The position numbers and the translations under genes were made by a program. A stretch of 64,000 nucleotides of DNA from Delphinus delphis (taxonomy: Eukaryota; Chordata; Mammalia; Artiodactyla; Delphinidae): contig NC_082701.1 in the NCBI RefSeq assembly GCF_949987515.2, positions 40,503,755 through 40,567,754 on the forward strand, read 5' to 3'. The notes under the pieces are model-generated. The model worked only from the letters and a program-made list of their open reading frames with translations, was not told where the DNA came from and did no database searches. Shown here in pieces: positions 12,226 through 23,345 of this stretch. The stretch's first letter is position 1. Each line of letters opens with the position of its first letter.

Positions 12226-12344
12226 TGTGACTCTCCTAATGGTGGCACCAGGTGAGAGGTGAGAGCAGCCAGGAGGGCACAACTCGCTCTGCTGGTATCT
12301 GTTCTGTCCTCAGAAATCTGTAATAATGGACATCATGAGGTCCA

Positions 12345-12413
12345 GTGTGCATGCATGTGCATACATGCGCACACGTGCGAGCACACACATACACACACAC
12401 ACACACACACACG
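12345..12413. repeat. 69-bp alternating purine-pyrimidine tract ending in (CA)n
   Basis: Odd positions are purines and even positions pyrimidines from 12345 to 12413, with one exception (a at 12380). The 5' half is a mix of TG, CA, CG and TA steps ('gcatgcatgtgcatacatgc'), and the 3' half is a (CA)n run. Tracts like this favour Z-DNA under negative supercoiling. Confidence 0.9.
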
Positions 12414-12872
12414 GCTTCTCTTGGTCTCCCTCCCTTCTCTGCTTCCAGAGCCCCAGCAGACTCTCCCACCCATTATCCAAATGTACTCTGGGTTTGTACC
12501 CAGAAGCTTAATTTCACATCTGGCAGGAAGCAATTGCACAAAGTTGCTGAGTCCTCCACCCCCTTAGGGGGCTCATCAAACCCCATCATCCCAGAAGTGT
12601 CAAAACAGTTTCCATTTCCCAGCAAAAACAAAAGTAGCAAAGAGTTGGAAAGTCCATAACAATAAAAACCTAAAATCAAGCAGCTTTAAAATAAAATATT
12701 CCTTAAGGAATAAATGGGGCTGTAAGTTTTGCTCAAAGGGGATGTAGCTGACAAAACCCACATACGTGACATTGACTAAGGTGAGGCTTTGGGAGAGGAA
12801 GCTCTCCAAAACCCACACCAAATGGAGAGGGCCACCAGTCGGCATGGTTTTATGAGCTCAGGGTAGGATGGG
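12414..12872. other. Unique noncoding DNA
   Basis: No repeat or gene is seen. The open frames that overlap here on both strands are short and largely decode the neighbouring CA repeat. Confidence 0.45.
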
Positions 12873-12874
12873 AA

Positions 12875-13010
12875 TGGGAAAAAGATTTATTGAGTGTCTT
12901 CTACTGCAAAATGTAGCGTCACCGAATCCTTACAGCACCATAAAGTCTGGCCCATTTTACCTATTTTGTAGATAAGAATTCCAGACTAAGAATCCAGAAT
13001 CCTGAGATTT
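12875..13010 (+). repeat. MIR fragment, plus orientation
   Basis: 'gatttattgagtgtcttcta' and 'cccattttacctattttgta' with 'gataagaa' reproduce the MIR 5' and core regions. Confidence 0.65.
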
Positions 13011-13301
13011 TTATCCTGGGTCTGCTACTAACTGGCTTCACAGGCTTAAATTAAAATATGGAAGTCTAGAATGGACTTTGAGATCATCAGCTATCCCGTA
13101 AAATAGTGAATAGCCAGCCTGTGTCTGGCTACCCTCCTGGATTTTGCCCCTGACTGATATTGTTAATTGATCATACTGCCCTTTCCCAGAAATCCTGGAT
13201 GAAATTTCAGAATCCTTCTCAAAATAGCTTTTTAGGTGACCGTATTGTATACTCTGGAATTGCTACAGGAGATAAACTCTACTTGCCGTACCTGACCTTG
13301 G
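13011..13301. other. Unique or worn repeat DNA left of a SINE
   Basis: No gene is recognised. A short MIR-like 'gaatggactttgagatcatc' occurs at about 13070-13090. Confidence 0.4.
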
Positions 13302-13315
13302 TCCAGTCTTTATTT

Positions 13316-13524
13316 ATTTATTTATTCATTTTGCGGTACGTGGGTCTCTCACTGTTGTGGCCTCTCCCATTGCGGAGCACAGGCTCCGGACGCGCGGGCT
13401 CAGCGGCCATGGCTCATGGGCCCAGCCGCTCCACGGCATGTGGGATCTTCCCGGACCAGGGCACGAACCCGTGTCCCCTGCATCGGCAGGCGGACTCTCA
13501 ACCACTGCGACACCAGGGAAGCCC
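13316..13524 (-). mobile_element. Young CHR-type SINE, minus orientation
   Basis: Read on the minus strand it runs from 'gggcttccctggtg' to 'gtaccgcaaaatg' plus an (aaat)n tail. A perfect 14-bp target-site duplication 'tccagtctttattt' lies at 13302-13315 and 13525-13538, so this is a fresh L1-mediated insertion. It appears to have landed in a MIR-like fragment that continues at 13539. Confidence 0.97.
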
Positions 13525-13538
13525 TCCAGTCTTTATTT

Positions 13539-13650
13539 TTAAGATGAGGCTATCAAGCCTCAGAGAGAAGCAGTATCACTACTTAAGATCACACAACAAG
13601 TAAGACACAGACAGGTCACAACTCAGGGCTTAGGGCCCAAAGTACATTAC
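13539..13650 (+). repeat. MIR-like fragment after the SINE
   Basis: 'gatgaggctatcaagcctca' with 'cacacaacaagtaagacaca' matches the 3' half of MIR in plus orientation. Confidence 0.5.
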
Positions 13651-14220
13651 CCAACACAGACCCTCGTGAAAGAAGAGATCCTGCAAGCCACGTGTGGAAG
13701 CACAGCTCATTTCCATTGCTTTTGGCCAAATGGATTTAAGTTCTGGAAACAGGCCCTTAGGCTCTCCCTTCCAAAATGCCCCTTCCAGCTGAGCAGCCAT
13801 GATGAACACAGCCAGTTAACGTGTGCCTGGCGTTAGCACAAAACTAACATTTTATTTCCTTTCCACAGGATGTAATTTCTTTGGAAGTTGAAGTGTAATG
13901 AAATTGGTGTTTATTATAATTAATAAAAGCTCCGTAACTTTCAATTGGGTCATAAATCTTGCAGGGAAATCCAGTACAGCTGTAAGCGTCATTCCTTTCC
14001 CAGAAGGAGCTCTTCAGAGGAAGGAAGCAGTGGGCTCCCTCCTCCCAGAGGCTGGCTGTGCCACTGAGGCAGCTGGTTCTCTGCTGTCCATCTCTTCAGG
14101 TCATAAGCAGAGCACAAGCGGCTTGTGGCTCTGCAGATGGGAGAAATGTACCTTAGAGCAGCACCTGTAGATTTGGCTCGAGTGTGAGCTTTGCCTGCCT
14201 TGTCAACTTAGCAAAGGCTT
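13651..14220. other. Unique noncoding DNA
   Basis: There is no gene call. An AT-rich stretch at 13858-13935 with 'tataattaataaaagctcc' looks single-copy and could be a conserved noncoding element, but I cannot test that. Confidence 0.4.
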
Positions 14221-14224
14221 ATCT

Positions 14225-14505
14225 TGAAAAATAAAAACTATGTGCTTTCTATGTGCCAGGACTGTGCTGGAGAGAAGGAAGATACTTCTTCCTTCCTACC
14301 CAAGGACACCTCAGGCGCTCATATCTGGTGGAGAAGGCGTGCTTGTAAGTAGACATGTACAATTCAGTGTGGATTGCACAGGTATAGTAGTATAGCCGTA
14401 GAATGGTTGGCCTTGTCTTTGGATAATGCAGAGAGTGATGGAGATTACTTAAATGAGAAAGGAGATAGTAGTGAGAAGGGTTTAAAAAGCTGATTAGAGT
14501 TACCA
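14225..14505. repeat. Old mammalian interspersed repeat, family not named
   Basis: 'ctatgtgccaggactgtgct' followed by a description-like order of A- and G-rich blocks resembles a mammal-wide repeat that recurs near 23.8, 29.05 and 56.6 kb. It is strongly diverged. Confidence 0.4.
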
Positions 14506-14514
14506 CGTGGACAC

Positions 14515-14905
14515 AAACATTCTTCCAACGTGCTCATCGCTGCCTCAGGTCCTTTGCACTAGCTGGTTGCTCTGCCTAGAGTCCTCATCCCAGATCTCTG
14601 AGTGGCAGGTACCTCCACATTTAGACTTCAGTTCAAATATGATCTCCTTGAAAGGCCTTATCTCCCACCCTACCTCATGTTTCTTCTTTCTAGTCTTTTG
14701 CTATCATATCACCTTTTCTGCTTTCCTTTACAAAGCTGGCCACTCCGTGAAGTTACATTATTTATTTATTTATTTCCTGGTTCATTTCTGTTTCCCAAAT
14801 GGCAAGTACAATGCGCACGCTGTACAAGAAACTCGTCTAGTTTATTCACTACTGTTGCCCCCAAACCTAGAACAATTCCAGGCACCCAATTAATAACTAT
14901 TCTAG
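14515..14905 (+). mobile_element. L2 LINE 3' part, plus orientation
   Basis: 'gctgcctcaggtcctttgca' starts the conserved L2 3' region. 'agttcaaatatgatctcctt' and the closing 'caggcacccaattaataact' follow in order. A (ttta)n run lies near 14760. No ORF is preserved. Confidence 0.8.
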
Positions 14906-15685
14906 GCAAAGATTCATGAAATTGCATGGCTCATTAAAAGAAACTTGTTTTGAAGCAGATTACAAAATTGCATGCAATATAAGAAGGCAAAATGGTATAT
15001 GAAGATGCCAAAGCAAAAGAAAAATAAAAGCAGAGAAATTAAATCGCCACTTAATAGCTCCAGGGACAAGAGAACAGAGAAATGCCTGATAGAGAAGTTG
15101 TGATTTGTTTTGTTGTACGATGTGCACTGTGAGCCCCCTTCTTCACCCTCCCCCTTGAATTCTTTAGTTAAGTCTTCATAGCTCATAAAATAAATAAGCA
15201 AGTAAATAAAAACCCACCGAGGCAGGAGTGGGGTTAGTTGTATGGGTTTCATAGGCCTTAACATCTTTCTGGAGGTGGGTAGCAAATTTGGTTTTTGCTT
15301 CATAATAGCTGAAACAAGAGGGGAAAATGGAATTTGATAACCTTTAAACCTCAGTGTCTATGAAATAAACTCAAGGCCGTTGCTCAAGAGAAGCTCAGGT
15401 TTTCCTGGACCTGAAACCTGAGAGAAATCTCCCCCGTTGGTCCTCAGAAGGGGGAAAATGTTATGGTATAGTGTACTCAGTAGCATCCCTTAAGTATATT
15501 CAAGAGAGAGTTTCTCTATAGCATCTTTTCTTATAGCAGGCCAAAGACTCAATGCCAAGGTGCAACTTAGGAAAAACCTTTCAACAAGCAGTCAAAACTA
15601 TGCCATTTAAGCTCACCTCTGATGGGCTGACCAGAATGAGATAGAGAACATCTTAGAGAATGGAATATATTTAGGTGCTCCATTG
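14906..15685. other. Unique noncoding DNA
   Basis: I see no repeat that I can name. The 129-codon minus frame at 14914-15303 is low complexity (runs of leucine and phenylalanine from AAA-rich DNA) and has no family signature. Confidence 0.4.
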
Positions 15686-15689
15686 TTGG

Positions 15690-17185
15690 ATGCGTATATA
15701 TTTACAGTTGTTATATCTTCTTGATGAGTTGACCCCTTTGTCATTATATAATGACCTTTGTCTCTTGTTGTAGTTTTTTATATAAATTCCACTTTGTCTG
15801 ATATAAGTATAGACACCCCTGCTCTCTTTTCGTTTTTATTTCCACTGAATATCTCCTTTCATCCCTTCACTCTGAGCCTATATGTGTCCTTAAAGCTGAA
15901 GTGACTCTCTTGTAGTTAGCATATAGGTGGGTCTTGTTTTTTTAATACCTTCAGCCATGCTATGCCTTTTGATTGAAGAATTTAATCCATTTATATCTAG
16001 AGTAAAAGTTGATAGGTAAGGGCATACTAATGCCATTTTATAATTTTTTGACTATTTTTTGGTTCTCTTATTGCCTTCTTCCTCTCTTGCTGTCTTCATT
16101 TGTGAATTGATGATTTTCCATAGTGGTGTGCTTTGATTCTCCTCTCTTTGTCTTTTGTGCATCTACTGTAGGTTTTTGCTTTGTGGTTACCATGAGGCTT
16201 ACATAATGCATCTTACAGATATAACAGCCTATTTTAAGTTGATAACAACTTCAATTGTGTGCAGAAATTCTACCCTTTTATACTCCCACCACGTTTTATG
16301 TTTTTGATGTCAAATTTACCTTTTTATAGTATATATCCATTAACAAATTATTATAGTTATAGTTATTTTTAATACTTTTGTCCTTTAACCCTTATACTAG
16401 AGTTATGTAGTTAATACACCCCTGTATTACAGTATTAGAGTATTCTGGATTTGACTATAAACTTACTTTTACCTATGTGTTTTATATTTTCATGTTATTA
16501 ACAAGCATCATTTCAATTCAGCTTGAAGAACTCTGTGCAATATTTCTCGTAAGGCAGGGCTAGTGGTAATGAACTCCCTCAGCTTTTGTTTGTTTGAGAA
16601 AGGTTTTATCTCTCCACGTCTGGAGGACAACTTGCTGGGTAAAGTAGTCTTGTTTGGCAGATTTTTTCTTTCAGCACTTTGAATATATCACCCCACTCTG
16701 TCCTAGTGCGCAAGGTTTCTGCTGAGAAATCCACTGATAGCTTCGTGAGGGTTGCCTTGTATGTGAGGAATTTTTTTCCTCTTGCTGCTTCAAAAATTCT
16801 TTCTTTGTCTTTGATCTTAGACAGTTTTATTATAATATGTCTCATAGAATATCATTTGGGGTGAAAATTTCAGGAGGATCTATGAGCTTCATGAACTCAG
16901 ATATCCAAATCTCTCGCCAGATTTGGAAAGTTCTCGGCCATTACTTCTTTAAATAAGCTTTCTCTCCCTTTATCCCTCTCTTCTTCTGGGACTCCAGTAA
17001 TGCATAGATTACTTCTCTTAATGGTGCCTCATAAATCACAAAGGCTTTCTTCACTCTTTTTCATTCTTTTTCTTTTTTTTTTTGCTCTTCTGAATGGATA
17101 ATTGCAGATGACCTGCCTTCTGGTTTGCTAATTGTTTTCTTCTACTTGACTGAGTTTGCTGTTGAAGCTTTCTATTAAATTCTTC
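15690..17185 (-). mobile_element. Old L1 body fragment, minus orientation
   Basis: The plus strand shows reversed L1 text: 'gatgagttgacccctttgtc', 'ctgctgagaaatccactgat', 'cagatttggaaagttctcgg' and 'ctgttgaagctttctattaa'. Many stops interrupt all frames. It abuts an L1 3' end in the opposite orientation at about 17190, so the two are separate insertions or an inverted element. Confidence 0.8.
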
Positions 17186-17189
17186 AAAT

Positions 17190-17758
17190 ATCCAAAACAT
17201 GGATGCAACCAAGTGTCCATTGATAATATGAATGAAGAGAGAAAATTATATATATGTATGTATATATATATTCAACCACAAAGATAATCCTGCCGTTTGC
17301 AACAGCATGGATAGACCTTGAGGGCATTATGCTAAGTGAACTAAATCACACAGAGACTTAATGTGTGAAATCTAGAAAAAGCTAAATTCCTAGAAACAGA
17401 GAGAGGAATGGTGGTTGCCAGGGATTGGGGGTTGGTGGAAATGGGGGAGATTTTGGTCAAAGTGTACAAAATCTAGTTGTAAGATGAATAAGTTCTGGGA
17501 TCTAATGAACAGTATGGTAACTACGGTTAACAATACTGTATTATATATTTGAAAGTTGCTAAGGAGTTAAATGTTAAATGTTCTCACCACACACACACAC
17601 ACACACACACACAAGTAATTATGTGAAGTGATGGGGGTGTTAACTAACCTTATCGTAGTCATTTCACAATATACATGCATATCAAAGCATCACATTGCAT
17701 ACCTTAAACTTATACAGTATTATATGCCAATTCTACCTCAATAAGTCTGAGGGGAAAT
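17190..17758 (+). mobile_element. Old L1 3' end, plus orientation, with internal (CA)n
   Basis: 'gatggggtgttaacta'-like text (17630-17650), 'caatatacatgcatatcaaa' and 'cttaaacttatacagtatta' are the conserved end of an old L1 3' UTR. The upstream part ('gtgtccattgataatatgaa', 'gaatggtggttgccaggg') is the end of ORF2. A (CA)n run of about 27 bp sits at 17587-17613 and a TA-rich run at 17246-17270. Confidence 0.82.
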
Positions 17759-18095
17759 AGAAATGGAAAGACGATGTATGTTTTAGACAGTCTTCTGTTT
17801 CTCCCAAGTGAGTTCCCGGGAAGACTTGAGTGATAAGGAGAGCAGACTGGCCTTTCCCTCTGAAAGTGCCAGGGGATGCCCTCTGGTGCCCACTGGGAGC
17901 AGTTCCCTCTGTTCAGCCCAGCACAGGATAAGATGGCCACCTGCCTTTGAAAATTAAGGATTATTAGGGCATCTGGAGAGCCTGCCACCCCACCTCTCCA
18001 CGAAGCAGGACAGAGGTTCTCCATTAAAAAGTTTCTGTTTTGCTCTAGCCCACGTATATATGGATCATTGGGGCCCCAAAGCTGGAGACCTAAAA
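17759..18095. other. Unique noncoding DNA
   Basis: No gene is seen. The 163-codon minus frame at 17710-18201 runs through an L1 tail and a hAT fragment, so it is not a gene. Confidence 0.45.
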
Positions 18096-18099
18096 TCAG

Positions 18100-18262
18100 C
18101 ATTTCGCAGAGAAGCCCGAGGATTCCCTGAGGCACTGATACAAATGAAGACCCCTGTACCCCGGACCTACACACAGTCTGAGTTGCTTGGGATGGGACCA
18201 AAGAGGCTGCATATCTAACAAGCTTCCCAGGTGATTCTTCAGTCCAAATAGTACAGACCTGA
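18100..18262. mobile_element. hAT-type MITE, MER5-like, worn
   Basis: The 3' half 'atctaacaagcttcccaggt' with 'gattcttcagtcc' is the standard end of MER5-type elements. The 5' half is only faintly recognisable. Confidence 0.55.
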
Positions 18263-18329
18263 AGGACAGTATCAACAATCCGTTTTTGTTTTTGTTATTG
18301 TTTTTTTTTACTATGGTCCCTGACACTCA

Positions 18330-18530
18330 GATGGGTATTGAAAGTTCACAAAGCCCTTTCCCCACCAAACCCTTTCATCTGACCCTCAGAGAGTTCTTGT
18401 AAAGAGTGGAAAGTAGGTTCCCCCGTTGGATGGGTGGGCTAAATGAGAACTGAAGTGTTTAAGTGTCTTTCCTCCAGGAAATACTCAGCAAGGGGTAGGG
18501 CCAGGGCTAGGGTCAACTTGTAGAAAACAG
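18330..18530 (+). repeat. MIR fragment, plus orientation
   Basis: 'gaaagtaggttcccccgttg' and 'gaagtgtttaagtgtctttc' follow the MIR layout with many substitutions. Confidence 0.5.
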
Positions 18531-18536
18531 CACAGA

Positions 18537-18750
18537 TGGTGGTTCAGACTCAGGGTCTGGAGCAGACTACCTGGGTCCAGTTCCTGACTTCCCCCTCATT
18601 GGCGGGTGAACATGGGCAGGGTCTTTACTGGGCCTCTACTTCCTCACCTGCGTACCGTAAGCACGGGATTCTTGAGGAGCAAGTGGAGGGTTGCTTTGAA
18701 AGTGCTTAGCACCGTGGTAGAATATGATAAACACATGATGAATGTTGGTT
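18537..18750 (-). repeat. MIR SINE, minus orientation
   Basis: 'ctacctgggtccagttcctg', 'ggcctctacttcctcacctg' and 'gaaagtgcttagcaccgtgg' give the reversed MIR order. Confidence 0.72.
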
Positions 18751-19083
18751 AACACCATTATCTCACATCCTAGATATTGGATAGAATTCAGCTGCAATAG
18801 AAGACTTTGGTAAGGCTTTTGAGGAAATGCAGATGACATACACAGTTTGAGGGTTTACCCCAATATCATTTGGAGAAATATAGTCAGAATGGGTGTCGGT
18901 TCGAGTTATACCAGACCCTGGGGTCAGCAAATGGAGAGCTACCCTTGCCTACCCTGTTCCCAGCAGAAGCCGTTCTAATGCCTATATCTAATGACCTCCT
19001 GACCTCTTTCTTACAACTCTTAGGCAGAATGATCTCTCCCTGGAGAAGACAGAACTACCCAAACAAAGCCAGCCTTTTGGCCA
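18751..19083. other. Unique noncoding DNA
   Basis: No repeat or gene is recognised up to the transposon that starts at 19084. Confidence 0.4.
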
Positions 19084-19284
19084 GCAGTGTCCAATAGAAC
19101 TCTTTGCAATAATGGAAATGTTCTAAACCTGCACTGTCCAATATGGTAGCCACCAGCCACAGGTGGCCATTGGAAACTTGAAATGTAACTAGCGAGAGTG
19201 AGAAACTGAATTTTATTTTTAAATATTAATTAATTTAAATTTAAACAGCCACTTGTGGCTAGTGTCCACCGTATTGGACAGTGC
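19084..19284. mobile_element. hAT-type MITE with clear terminal inverted repeats (MER53-like)
   Basis: The ends are 'gcagtgtccaata' (19084-19096) and 'tattggacagtgc' (19272-19284), inverted repeats with one mismatch. An internal copy of the end, 'gcactgtccaatatgg', starts near 19131. 'gccacttgtggctagtgtcc' is typical of a common mammalian MITE that I believe is called MER53. It carries no transposase. Confidence 0.8.
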
Positions 19285-20030
19285 ACCTTTAGAAGAAGAA
19301 ATGTGAGCTCCATACTGGGGTCATGGGAGGTGGCCACACCCTGGGGTGAGTCCGGCTCTAGGCAAATGCTGGGAGAAAGTTACATTTGTTTGGGAGACAT
19401 TGCCCTTCTCCATCCCCCTTTTCTGATTTGCATTAAGGCGGCCAGTGCTGGTGAGGGGGTGAGCTCCTGGTGGAGTGAGTCCTGATGGTCTGACTCTGAC
19501 CTTTGCATCCTCAGGGTTTAACATGGAGCCCATCACCTGATGTTCATGAACTCAGGCTGAGTCTAGCTAATTCTTCTCTCATCTGTTGGGCTTGTCACAT
19601 CTGTGCTGCAGTGACGACTGATTACCTGTTCCGAGGTGCCCAGCCTAACAATGGGCAGTAATGAAGATTTTAAAGACAGGTGTGAAAATCTGATTGAAAA
19701 GGCAGATGTAGGCAAGGAATTTCAGCTCACGTAGTATTATCTCTGTAAGCAGCCACGCTGCCTTCTCATTGTGGAAAGGAGATTTTTTTTTTTTTAACTA
19801 AGAGATTTGTTTGCCGTGGGTTAAATTAAACCCATGTTCCAATATAAAATGCAACATCATTCAAGTCAGTGTTAATAATGATGGGAAATCTTAAGAATTA
19901 TCTTTCACGGTAAATTACCTCTGAGATTGCAGGTACTCCTTATCAAGAGTAAATTCAGTGTAACACTAAACATGCAGAAGAGATAAATTATGCAGAGAAT
20001 TCCCCTTCCACCATTTGGTGCTTCTTAGTT
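19285..20030. other. Unique DNA, possibly with a conserved noncoding stretch
   Basis: There are no genes. About 19795-19990 is AT-rich, not obviously a repeat, and contains 'ttaataatgatgggaaatct', the sort of text often found in conserved noncoding elements. I cannot test conservation. Confidence 0.35.
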
Positions 20031-20034
20031 TTGA

Positions 20035-20185
20035 GCTTCAAGTAGCAACTGTGACTTTAGGGAAGTTATTGCCTATCTCTGGGCTGCAGGTTCCTCATCT
20101 GAAAGATGAGGGGGCTTGAACCAGATGCTCTCCAAGGAGCCTTCCAGCTCTGAAAGTTTATCAGTCTCAGATTCCATGAAACTGA
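20035..20185 (-). repeat. MIR-family fragment, minus orientation
   Basis: 'tgcaggttcctcatctgaaa' followed by 'ccagatgctctccaaggagc' and 'cttccagctctgaaagttta' follows a common MIR-family 3' variant. Confidence 0.65.
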
Positions 20186-21035
20186 TCCATCTGGTGTTTC
20201 ATTCTCTGGTGCCCTCGCCACAGGAGAGGAACCTGCTAATTGAATAAACTGAGTGAGTTCCTAGCAGGCAGCTGTCAAGAGTAGGTTCTCTCCAATCCCC
20301 TCTCCACTCAGGAAGCATTTGTACTCAGCAACGTGAATTTGCAGCTGCTGCATTTATTCCTGAGGCCAGGCTTGGGGAGGAGGGGTTGAGGGAGGGGAAA
20401 GAAAACCCTCTGTGTCCCTCTGCTTCCCTCATGCAGTGGTCTCCTACCCCATCCACACTGGGGACTGGTTGTGACAGAGAACCCCCAAAGATAGTGATGG
20501 CTTCAGAGAAATGATCTTCTCCCTCTGCCCTCACCCTGCAGCCCCTTCCACTCAACCACCCCCATATTTAATGATCTCCAAATGTCTATCTGACATGCGC
20601 TCAGAACCGCAGTTCAGGGAGGTTGATTGTACTTTAATTGTCTTCTTATCCAGGGGCACCTGCATTGCCACCGGTGACTAGGATGCTTGAGGACAGATGA
20701 CTAGGTCCTCTGACCCCTCGGTGCCTCCAGAGCTGTCTCATCCACGCCCTGCCTCTCTGCCCCCCACTCCCGCCCCCAGCATCACACTTCAACAGCTCTC
20801 TCCCCTTCTGGTCCACGCAGTCCTGATGCTCTGTGTGGCCAGCAATGCTCTTTTTGTCCTTGCCTCTGGGAATCCCAGCGCCTGGAGCCCTAATGGGGAT
20901 ACAGGATGGGCGGGGTAGGGTTAGAAGGGAAATGAATTTCATGGCTTGAGCTGAGGAAATCATGGAATCTTATGATGCAAAGGGACCATGCAAGAGGCAG
21001 GACCTCCAGCTTCATATTCTTGCCATGTGAGTTTG
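20186..21035. other. Unique noncoding DNA
   Basis: I see no gene. C-rich runs at 20757-20780 give only three C tracts, short of a quadruplex motif. Confidence 0.4.
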
Positions 21036-21039
21036 CAGC

Positions 21040-21260
21040 CATCACACTTGCTTTGAGGGGCCTTTGCCCTCACTGTGCCCTACCTGACCTGCCCTCTACC
21101 TTGATCTCCACTCCCACTTTTTCAATCCCCTTTCTCTTCTTTATCCAGTTAACTCTTATTCCTTTAGAATTCAACTCACTTATCACATCTTCCTGCAATC
21201 TTTCCCTGAACTCCCAACAGTTTTTTCATTTTATTTATCTGCATATCTATATTAATATTA
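21040..21260 (+). mobile_element. L2 LINE fragment, plus orientation
   Basis: 'ggggcctttgccctcactgt' and 'gaattcaactcacttatcac' match the L2 3' region in sense orientation. Confidence 0.65.
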
Positions 21261-21288
21261 AACTAAAATTACATTATATTATGTTCAA

Positions 21289-21425
21289 TATTTTGTAATA
21301 ACCTATAAGGGACAAGAATCTGAAAAAGGAGATATATATATATATATATAATATATATATCTGAATCACTTTGCTGTATACCTAACACAACACTGTAAAT
21401 CAACTATACTTTAATAAAAAATTTT
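21289..21425 (+). mobile_element. Short L1 3' end, plus orientation
   Basis: It begins 'taataacctataagggacaa', contains a TA run (21331-21358), and ends 'ctaacacaacactgtaaatc' then 'aactatactttaataaaaaa', the normal L1 tail. It is severely 5'-truncated. The next L1 runs toward it from the right, tail to tail. Confidence 0.88.
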
Positions 21426-21439
21426 TTTGGTTTTTCTTT

Positions 21440-21908
21440 CTTTCTTTTTTAATTGGCGTATAGTTGTTTTACAATGTTGTGTTGGTTTCTACTGTACAAC
21501 CAAGTGGAGTTCCCTGTGCTATACAGCAGGTTCTCATTAGTTATCTGTTTTATACATATTAGTGTATATATGTTAATACCAATCTCCCAATTCATCCCAC
21601 CACCCCTTTCCCCCCTTGATGTCCATACATTTGTTCTCTATGGCTGTGTCTCTATTTCTGCCTTGCAAACCGGTTCATCTGTACCATTTTTCTAGATTCC
21701 ACATATATGCATTAATATACGATATTTGTTTTTCTCTTTCTGACTTACTTCACTCTGTATGACAGTTTCGAGGTCCATCCACGTCTCTATAAGTAACCCA
21801 ATTGCATTCCTTTTTATGGCTGAGTAATTTTCCATTGTATATATATGTACCACATCTTCTTCATCCATCCTTTTGTCAATGGGCATTTAGGTTGCTTCCA
21901 TGACCTGG
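21440..21908 (-). mobile_element. L1 3' end, minus orientation
   Basis: Its 3' end is at the left: 'aattggcgtatagttgtttt' and 'acaatgttgtgttggtttct'. It continues through the reversed 3' UTR to the end of ORF2 near 'gggcatttaggttgcttcca'. The last 60 or so codons of ORF2 are partly open on the minus strand (21692-21886) and read 'IYTMENYSAIKRN', a standard L1 ORF2 C-terminal motif. Confidence 0.9.
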
Positions 21909-22335
21909 CTACAATAAAAAAAGTTGAAAATAAAATTACATGACATTAAACTAATCTGTCTGTTAAAGTGACCTATATTAAAATAATTGACTTACATGTC
22001 CCACCGAAAATGCTACGTGCCCTACTCTGGATTAGCTCAGAAACAAAGTGGGATCTAAGCCTGCAGGTGGTCAAACCCAAGAGGTCCAGAGGAGGCTGAC
22101 CCGGGGCTTCATTCCTGCCCAGAGCCTATTCCTCTGAATCCGCTGGCTGCCCATCCCTTCAGGCTCTGACACTTGGGCCTTTGAGAAGTTCTGCCTGGGA
22201 ACAGTGAAGACCTCACCCCTCTTCCTTCCAACCCCAAGCCCCAGCCACACCGAGTATTTCTTTGCTGCCTCCGTAGTCTCCAAACTGCTGGTCGCTGCCT
22301 GAAAGCTACCTGGCTCTCTGGAGCCCTTGCATAGC
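21909..22335. other. Unique noncoding DNA
   Basis: No gene or named repeat is seen. Confidence 0.4.
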
Positions 22336-22339
22336 AAGT

Positions 22340-22625
22340 GCCTATTCACACCTTAATGACTGCCTTCTCCACGAAGCCTTCCGTGACCCCCCCAAGACAT
22401 TCCATAGTGCCTTCTTCTGCGATCTCAAAGCACACTGCTTACACTTGGGTGAACCCCAGTTTCGCTGTACCATAAGTATCTATTTGCATGTCTGTCCCCC
22501 TCCACTAAACAATAAGCCAACGGAGGGTAAGGACCCTTGTCACGTGCCAGCGCTTGTCATAGTACCTGGTGTGTACCAGGCACACAAAAGAACGATCCCT
22601 TAGTTAATGAACGAGTGAGTGGTGA
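22340..22625 (+). mobile_element. L2 LINE 3' end, plus orientation
   Basis: 'cacgaagccttccgtgaccc', 'gtctgtccccctccactaaa' and 'gtacctggtgtgtaccaggc' appear in L2 order, ending near 'ttaatgaacgagtgag'. Confidence 0.78.
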
Positions 22626-22874
22626 GAAAAGTGTCGGAAGGTTCACAGAAGGTCATGGGCTTTCAGCAGTGCCTGTTAACACTGCTTCCGCGTGGGTACA
22701 AGGTAGCAGATTCTGTGTCTTTTCTCCCGTTTCTACAAAATTAACATGATGAGGCTCTCAGTGCCGTGTAGCACCAGCCGCTTGTGACTAGGAGGCTTGA
22801 GGGACAGCTCTCCCCTGCTCCCTGATTCCAGTAGAGTCAGAAAAAAATGCCTTCATTTTCCTTTGGTAACTTCA
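22626..22874. other. Unique noncoding DNA
   Basis: Nothing is recognised. Confidence 0.4.
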
Positions 22875-23008
22875 TCAGTGCTTTTCAAATATGAATATGG
22901 CTTCAGATCACCTGAGATCCTGTTCAAATGCAGATTCTGATTCAGAAGATCTGGGGGAGCCTGAGAGTCTGCGTGTCTAGCCGATGATACCAATACTGCT
23001 GTTTCAGG
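22875..23008. mobile_element. hAT-type MITE, MER5A-like, incomplete
   Basis: 'cagtgcttttcaaatatgaa' with 'gattctgattcagaagatct' matches the first two thirds of a MER5A-type element. The right inverted end is not clear. Confidence 0.6.
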
Positions 23009-23099
23009 GAGGATACCTCAAGTCGTAAGAATTTACTCCATTTCTTGTAGAAAGAGTGATATTTTCTAATTAGAAACCTCAAAAACCAAAGAGAACAGT

Positions 23100-23345
23100 G
23101 TTAGTTAAGAGAATGTGAGCTCTGGTGTTACTTAGACTCAAGTCAAATCTGGGTCCAACTGCTTTACTATCTGCATGAACTTAATGTATTTTCTTAACTT
23201 CTTAGAGTCTTGGATTCTTCGTCTGTAAACTGAAGTGATGCTCTGCATCCCCAGGGATATATTGGTGTGTGTGCATGTGAATGAGGATTCCATGTTGAAC
23301 ATACAAGATACTTCCAGCCTCATAGCAGGTCTTCAGTAACTAGCT
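23100..23345 (-). repeat. MIR SINE, minus orientation
   Basis: 'gtgagctctggtgttactta', 'ttggattcttcgtctgtaaa' and 'cttcagtaactagc' give the reversed MIR layout, with an insertion-like TG-rich piece at about 23262-23280. Confidence 0.65.

Noticed and set aside
13160..13603. 147-codon plus-strand frame, and similar frames at 25.9, 29.5 and 39.0 kb with the same peptide text
   Set aside because: The shared peptide ('GLSLLWPLPLRSTGSGR' and variants) is just the CHR SINE translated. It is a repeat, not a protein family.
17710..18201. 163-codon minus-strand open frame
   Set aside because: It overlaps an L1 tail and a hAT fragment.
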